In this document: piece after piece, positions 61,188-64,000 of the stretch | Layout: each line of letters starts with the position of its first letter | Position numbering within the stretch: position 1 is the first letter of the stretch | Origin: Poindextera sp963706385 | Lineage (GTDB): Bacteria > Pseudomonadota > Alphaproteobacteria > Caulobacterales > Caulobacteraceae | Length of the DNA stretch: 64,000 nucleotides | Direction: 5' to 3' | Assembly: GCA_963706385.1 (NCBI GenBank) | Contig: OY970153.1 | Location: 2,604,001-2,668,000 of the forward strand | Position numbers and translations under genes: made by a program | The notes under the pieces: model-generated | Told to the model about the DNA's origin: nothing | The model's input: the letters and a program-made list of their open reading frames with translations, nothing else | The model's database searches: none

Positions 61188-62024
61188 ATGCGTTTTGCCT
61201 TCTTCGGCGACGTCGTCGGCCGCGCCGGCCGCGACGGGCTCGCCGACCATCTGCCCGACCTGCGCCGCCGCCTCGGCCTGGAGTTCGTCATCGTCAACGC
61301 CGAGAACGCCGCGGCCGGCTTCGGCGTCACCGAGAACACCGCGCGCGAGCTGTTCCAGGCCGGGGCCGACTGCCTGACGCTGGGCAACCACGCCTGGGAC
61401 CAGCGCGAGGCGCTGACTTACATCGTGCGCGAGCCGCGGCTGATCCGGCCGTTGAACTATCCGATCCTGTCCGACGCGCCTGGCCGCGGGGCCCAGGTGT
61501 TCGAGACCGAGGCCGGCCGCCGGGTGCTGGTGATCAACCTTCTAGGCCGGGTGCACATGGAGGCGATGGACGATCCCTTCGCCGCGGTCGACCGCGAGCT
61601 GGAGGCCTGTCCGTTGGGCGCCGTGGCCGACGCGGTGATCGTCGACATGCACGCCGAGGCCACTTCGGAAAAGATGGCCATGGGCCATTTCTGCGATGGC
61701 CGCGCCAGCCTGGTGGTGGGCACCCACAGCCATGTGCCGACCGCCGATGGCCAGATCCTGCCCGGCGGCACCGGCTATCAGACCGACGCCGGCGCCTGCG
61801 CCGACTACGACAGCGTGATCGGCAACCAGAAGGACGAGCCGCTCAGGCGCTTCACCACCCGCATCTCCGGCGGCCGCTTCAAGCCCGCCGAGGGGCCGGC
61901 CACGGTCTGCGGGGTGTTCGTCGAGACCGACCCGGCCAGCGGCCTGGCGCGCCGGCTCGAGCCGATCCGCATCGGCGGGCGGCTGTCGCAGACCGTGCCT
62001 GTGGTCGAGCGGGTCACCGCCTGA
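61188..62024 (+). CDS. ymdB: YmdB-type metallophosphoesterase (TIGR00282)
   Basis: A 278-residue calcineurin-like phosphodiesterase. FFGDVVGRAGRDGL, VNAENAAAGFGV, LTLGNHAWDQREAL, VDMHAEATSEKMAMGHFCDG and VGTHSHVPTADGQILPGGTG give the bimetal site. The Bacillus YmdB cleaves 2',3'-cyclic nucleotides and alters biofilm formation; the same chemistry is expected. ATG 61188 is 12 bases after fthC, so the two form an operon. Confidence 0.92.
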   Translation: MRFAFFGDVVGRAGRDGLADHLPDLRRRLGLEFVIVNAENAAAGFGVTENTARELFQAGADCLTLGNHAWDQREALTYIVREPRLIRPLNYPILSDAPGRGAQVFETEAGRRVLVINLLGRVHMEAMDDPFAAVDRELEACPLGAVADAVIVDMHAEATSEKMAMGHFCDGRASLVVGTHSHVPTADGQILPGGTGYQTDAGACADYDSVIGNQKDEPLRRFTTRISGGRFKPAEGPATVCGVFVETDPASGLARRLEPIRIGGRLSQTVPVVERVTA

Positions 62025-62040
62025 GGTCAGGCCGCGAGGG

Positions 62041-62337
62041 TCAGCCTTCGCCGCGCTCCAGCACCGTAAGTTTTCGCACCACCAGCTCGTCGATCCGCAC
62101 CTTGCCCAGCCGGGCCCGCCCGACCGACGCCTGGCCCACGGCCAAGCGTCCGACCACAAGCCGGCCGATCACGATGACCCCGATCGCCAGTGCGCCGAGC
62201 GCCAGGGCGCCGACCGCGACCGCGCCGGCGCTGAGCGCGCCCACCCGCACGCGCTCAAGGCTCGCGGGCTTGGGCGGCGGGACGACGAGCGCCTTGGCGG
62301 AGGCGTCAGTCTGGTCAATGGCGCCGGATGCGGTCAT
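62041..62337 (-). CDS. Period-5 glycine solenoid protein
   Basis: A 98-residue protein of no named family. After a polar N terminus of about 28 residues it shows glycine at residues 33, 38, 43, 48, 53, 58, 63, 68, 73 and 78, i.e. exactly every fifth position for ten repeats, each preceded mostly by V, L or I and followed by small or Arg residues (VGALSAGAVAVGALALGALA, IGRLVVGRLAVGQASVGRAR), then the pattern goes on as IDELVVRKL. A pentapeptide-repeat-like beta-helix is likely. The ATG at 62337 has a strong AAGGAG. It is convergent with ymdB; the 185-base gap to yebC shows nothing else. Confidence 0.72.
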   Translation of the reverse strand: MTASGAIDQTDASAKALVVPPPKPASLERVRVGALSAGAVAVGALALGALAIGVIVIGRLVVGRLAVGQASVGRARLGKVRIDELVVRKLTVLERGEG

Positions 62338-62522
62338 GACGCGGGCTCCTTCTGGGTGACGATGGCGCGGTTCCGGCCCGAGGCTAGGCCCGCCATCTTG
62401 AACTGTCTAATTCGCGGTGGCCACGCGAGTTCAATCGCCGCCGCCGCCGAGCGCCACGCTCTGGCCTTCGACGATCCGGAGCGCTAGAAGCCGCCAACCT
62501 CGAACCGCAGCCAGACGGGACC

Positions 62523-63269
62523 ATGGCCGGCCATTCCAAGTTCAAGAACATCCAGTTCCGCAAGGGCGCCCAGGACAAGAAGCGCTCCAAGATCTTCTCC
62601 AAGCTGTCGCGCGACATCACGCTGGCGGCCAAGCAGGGGCTGCCGGACCCGACCGCCAACGCCCGCCTGCGCCTGGCCATCGCCACCGCCCGCGCCGAGT
62701 CGATGCCCAAGGACAACATCGAGCGGGCGATCAAGAAGGCCCAGGGCGGCGAGGCCGACAACTACGAGGACATCCGCTACGAGGGCTTCGGCCCCGGCGG
62801 GGTAGGCGTCATCGTCGAGGTGCTGACCGACAATCGCAACCGCGCGGCCTCCTCCGTGCGCTCGCTGTTCGGCAAGAACGGCGGCAACCTCGGCGAGACC
62901 GGGGCGGTGTCGTTCATGTTCGATCGGCTGGGCGAGATCCGCTATCCCGCCACGGCCGGTTCGGAGGACGCGGTGATGGAGGCGGCGATCGAGGCCGGCG
63001 CCCAGGACGTCGAATCCGACGAGGACGGCCACGTCATCTACACCGCCTTCGAGGACCTCTCGGCCGTGGCCGAAGCGCTGGAAGCCACGCTTGGCGCGCC
63101 CCAGGCGACCGCCGTGGTCTGGAAGCCCAAGACCCTGGTCCCGGTCTCCAGCGACGAAGCCACGACCCTGTTCAAGCTGATCGACGCGCTCGACGACGAT
63201 GACGACGTGCAGACCGTGTTCACCAACGCCGACTTCAGCGACGAGGACCTCGCCCGTCTGGCGGGGTGA
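62523..63269 (+). CDS. YebC/PmpR family transcription/translation regulator
   Basis: A 248-residue YebC-family protein: MAGHSKFKNIQFRKGAQDKK, TLAAKQGLPDPTANARLRLA and YEDIRYEGFGPGGVGVIVEV, then KNGGNLGETGAVSFMFDRLG. Members act as DNA-binding regulators and, more recently, as factors that ease ribosome stalls at proline-rich stretches. It lies upstream of ruvC, as is usual in alphaproteobacteria. ATG at 62523. Confidence 0.94.
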   Translation: MAGHSKFKNIQFRKGAQDKKRSKIFSKLSRDITLAAKQGLPDPTANARLRLAIATARAESMPKDNIERAIKKAQGGEADNYEDIRYEGFGPGGVGVIVEVLTDNRNRAASSVRSLFGKNGGNLGETGAVSFMFDRLGEIRYPATAGSEDAVMEAAIEAGAQDVESDEDGHVIYTAFEDLSAVAEALEATLGAPQATAVVWKPKTLVPVSSDEATTLFKLIDALDDDDDVQTVFTNADFSDEDLARLAG

Positions 63270-63281
63270 GCCGCCCGGCCA

Positions 63282-63393
63282 GAGCGCGTTCCGCAAAAGT
63301 GGATCCGGTTTTGCGATCAGAACGCGCTCGAACTTTTGAATTTAGAGCCCGATTCAACGATCAGGCGATTCCGCCTGATCGCATCGTGCTCTA
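63282..63393. repeat. Paired-hairpin intergenic repeat, copy B
   Basis: Two stem-loops with the same plan as the element at 2578-2698. Hairpin 1 pairs GAGCGCGTT (63282-63290) with AACGCGCTC (63321-63329) and CGCAAAA (63292-63298) with TTTTGCG (63309-63315). Hairpin 2 pairs TAGAGC (63343-63348) with GCTCTA (63388-63393), CGAT (63350-63353) with ATCG (63383-63386), and CGATCAGGCG (63358-63367) with CGCCTGATCG (63372-63381). A 15-base linker (63330-63344) again ends TTTGAATTTA. The stems differ from copy A but remain paired. Confidence 0.85.
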
Positions 63394-63464
63394 GGCCCGG
63401 TAATCTCCGGTTAACCCTTCCGGCGCTTTCCCTGGGGCCTCGCGCGCGCGATGCTCTGGAACAC

Positions 63465-63968
63465 ATGACGAACGCGATTCGCATTCTGGGCCTCGATCCG
63501 GGTCTGCGCCGCACCGGCTGGGGCGTAGTGGCGGTCGAGGGCGCGCGCCTCAGCCACGTCGCCCACGGGGTGATCGCCCCGCGCGAGACCCTGCCGTTCG
63601 CCGAGCGCCTGTTGTTCCTGTTCGAGGCCATAACCCAGGTCATCGCCGACCACGCCCCCCACGAGGCGGCGGTGGAGGAGACCTTCGTCACCGCCAACGG
63701 ATCCTCCACCCTCAAGCTCGGCCACGCCCGCGCCGCGGCGATGATCGCGCCGGCCCGGGCCGGCCTGCCGGTCGCCGAGTACGCCGCCAAGGTGGTCAAG
63801 AAGGCCGTGGTGGGCACGGGCGGGGCGGACAAGGCCCAGGTCGCCTTCATGATCGCGCGGCTGTTGCCCGCCGCCGGTGGACCGACCGCCGACGCCGCCG
63901 ACGCGCTGGCCGTCGCCATCGCCCACGCCCACGCGCGCCGGGCGCGGACCTTCGGAGCCGTGGCGTGA
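63465..63968 (+). CDS. ruvC: Holliday junction resolvase RuvC
   Basis: A 167-residue endonuclease that cuts four-way DNA junctions. ILGLDPGLRRTGWGVVAVEG holds the first catalytic aspartate, AAVEETFVTANGSSTLKLGHA the glutamate, and DAADALAVAIAHAH the closing acidic pair. KKAVVGTGGADKAQV is typical. ATG at 63465. Its stop overlaps the ruvA GTG (GTGA, 63965-63968). Confidence 0.95.
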   Translation: MTNAIRILGLDPGLRRTGWGVVAVEGARLSHVAHGVIAPRETLPFAERLLFLFEAITQVIADHAPHEAAVEETFVTANGSSTLKLGHARAAAMIAPARAGLPVAEYAAKVVKKAVVGTGGADKAQVAFMIARLLPAAGGPTADAADALAVAIAHAHARRARTFGAVA

Positions 63969-64000
63969 TCGGCCGCCTGCGCGGCGCGGTGGCCGAAGCC
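63965..64000 (+). CDS. ruvA: Holliday junction helicase subunit RuvA (start only)
   Basis: The first 12 codons, starting with GTG at 63965, read MIGRLRGAVAEA, the usual RuvA N terminus. The rest lies beyond the window. Overlap with the ruvC stop is the normal alphaproteobacterial ruvCA arrangement. Confidence 0.85.
   Translation, partial: MIGRLRGAVAEA

Overview
This 64 kb window is a very GC-rich (about 70%) alphaproteobacterial chromosome segment, most probably from the Caulobacteraceae (Caulobacter/Phenylobacterium type). That view rests on gene content and order: an alpha-type petABC bc1 operon, the rplY-pth-ychF block, the lgt-NDUFAF7-pgeF block, zapA-6S RNA-fthC, tkt-gap-pgk-fba, and many ATGA/GTGA/TTGA overlaps between stop and start codons. 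No rRNA, tRNA, CRISPR array, insertion sequence or prophage was seen. Almost every base is in a gene, and no gap without a gene exceeds 300 bases except the 6S RNA spacer.

Layout. 1-4.3 kb: the end of a dihydroorotase gene, a feruloyl-CoA synthase, a paired-hairpin repeat and a TPP enzyme. 4.3-14.2 kb: a secreted 20-cysteine repeat protein, an MBL-fold hydrolase, two GNAT acetyltransferases, an MFS exporter, a DUF1285-NUDIX-CCA transferase run, an esterase and a DsbA-like protein. 14.3-18 kb: a tyrosine phosphatase, an acyl-AMP ligase coupled to hemF, and trmL. 18.1-20.9 kb: petABC with a good terminator. 21-28.6 kb: two dienelactone hydrolases, ychF, an inserted low-GC methyltransferase, pth, rplY, a lipoprotein and prs. 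28.6-36.6 kb: pgeF, the NDUFAF7 homologue, lgt, ubiK, ybjN, proC, an OmpR/EnvZ-type pair, ilvE and folB.

36.6-48.3 kb: a FolM-like SDR behind a 26-residue membrane ORF, SMP-30, an aldehyde dehydrogenase, an HSL esterase, a DUF1326/DUF2182 pair, a wrecked biotin locus (bioA and bioD remnants joined tail to tail), nhaA, selO and a large SLOG-plus-transmembrane (SLATT-like) protein. 48.4-64 kb: a PhyH dioxygenase, suhB, efp, thiE, cydAB with a small DUF2474 subunit, fba-pgk-gap-tkt, DUF4164, zapA, 6S RNA, fthC, a YmdB phosphodiesterase, a period-5 glycine solenoid protein, yebC, a second paired-hairpin repeat, ruvC and the start of ruvA.

Most of the window is housekeeping: respiration through both bc1 and a bd-type oxidase, central carbon metabolism, translation, folate, haem and thiamine synthesis, and envelope lipoprotein maturation. 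The parts that stand out are the SLOG/SLATT-like protein, the 20-cysteine repeat protein, the two covarying paired-hairpin elements, the biotin-locus scar, the foreign-looking methyltransferase inside a conserved block, and three very small or repetitive proteins.
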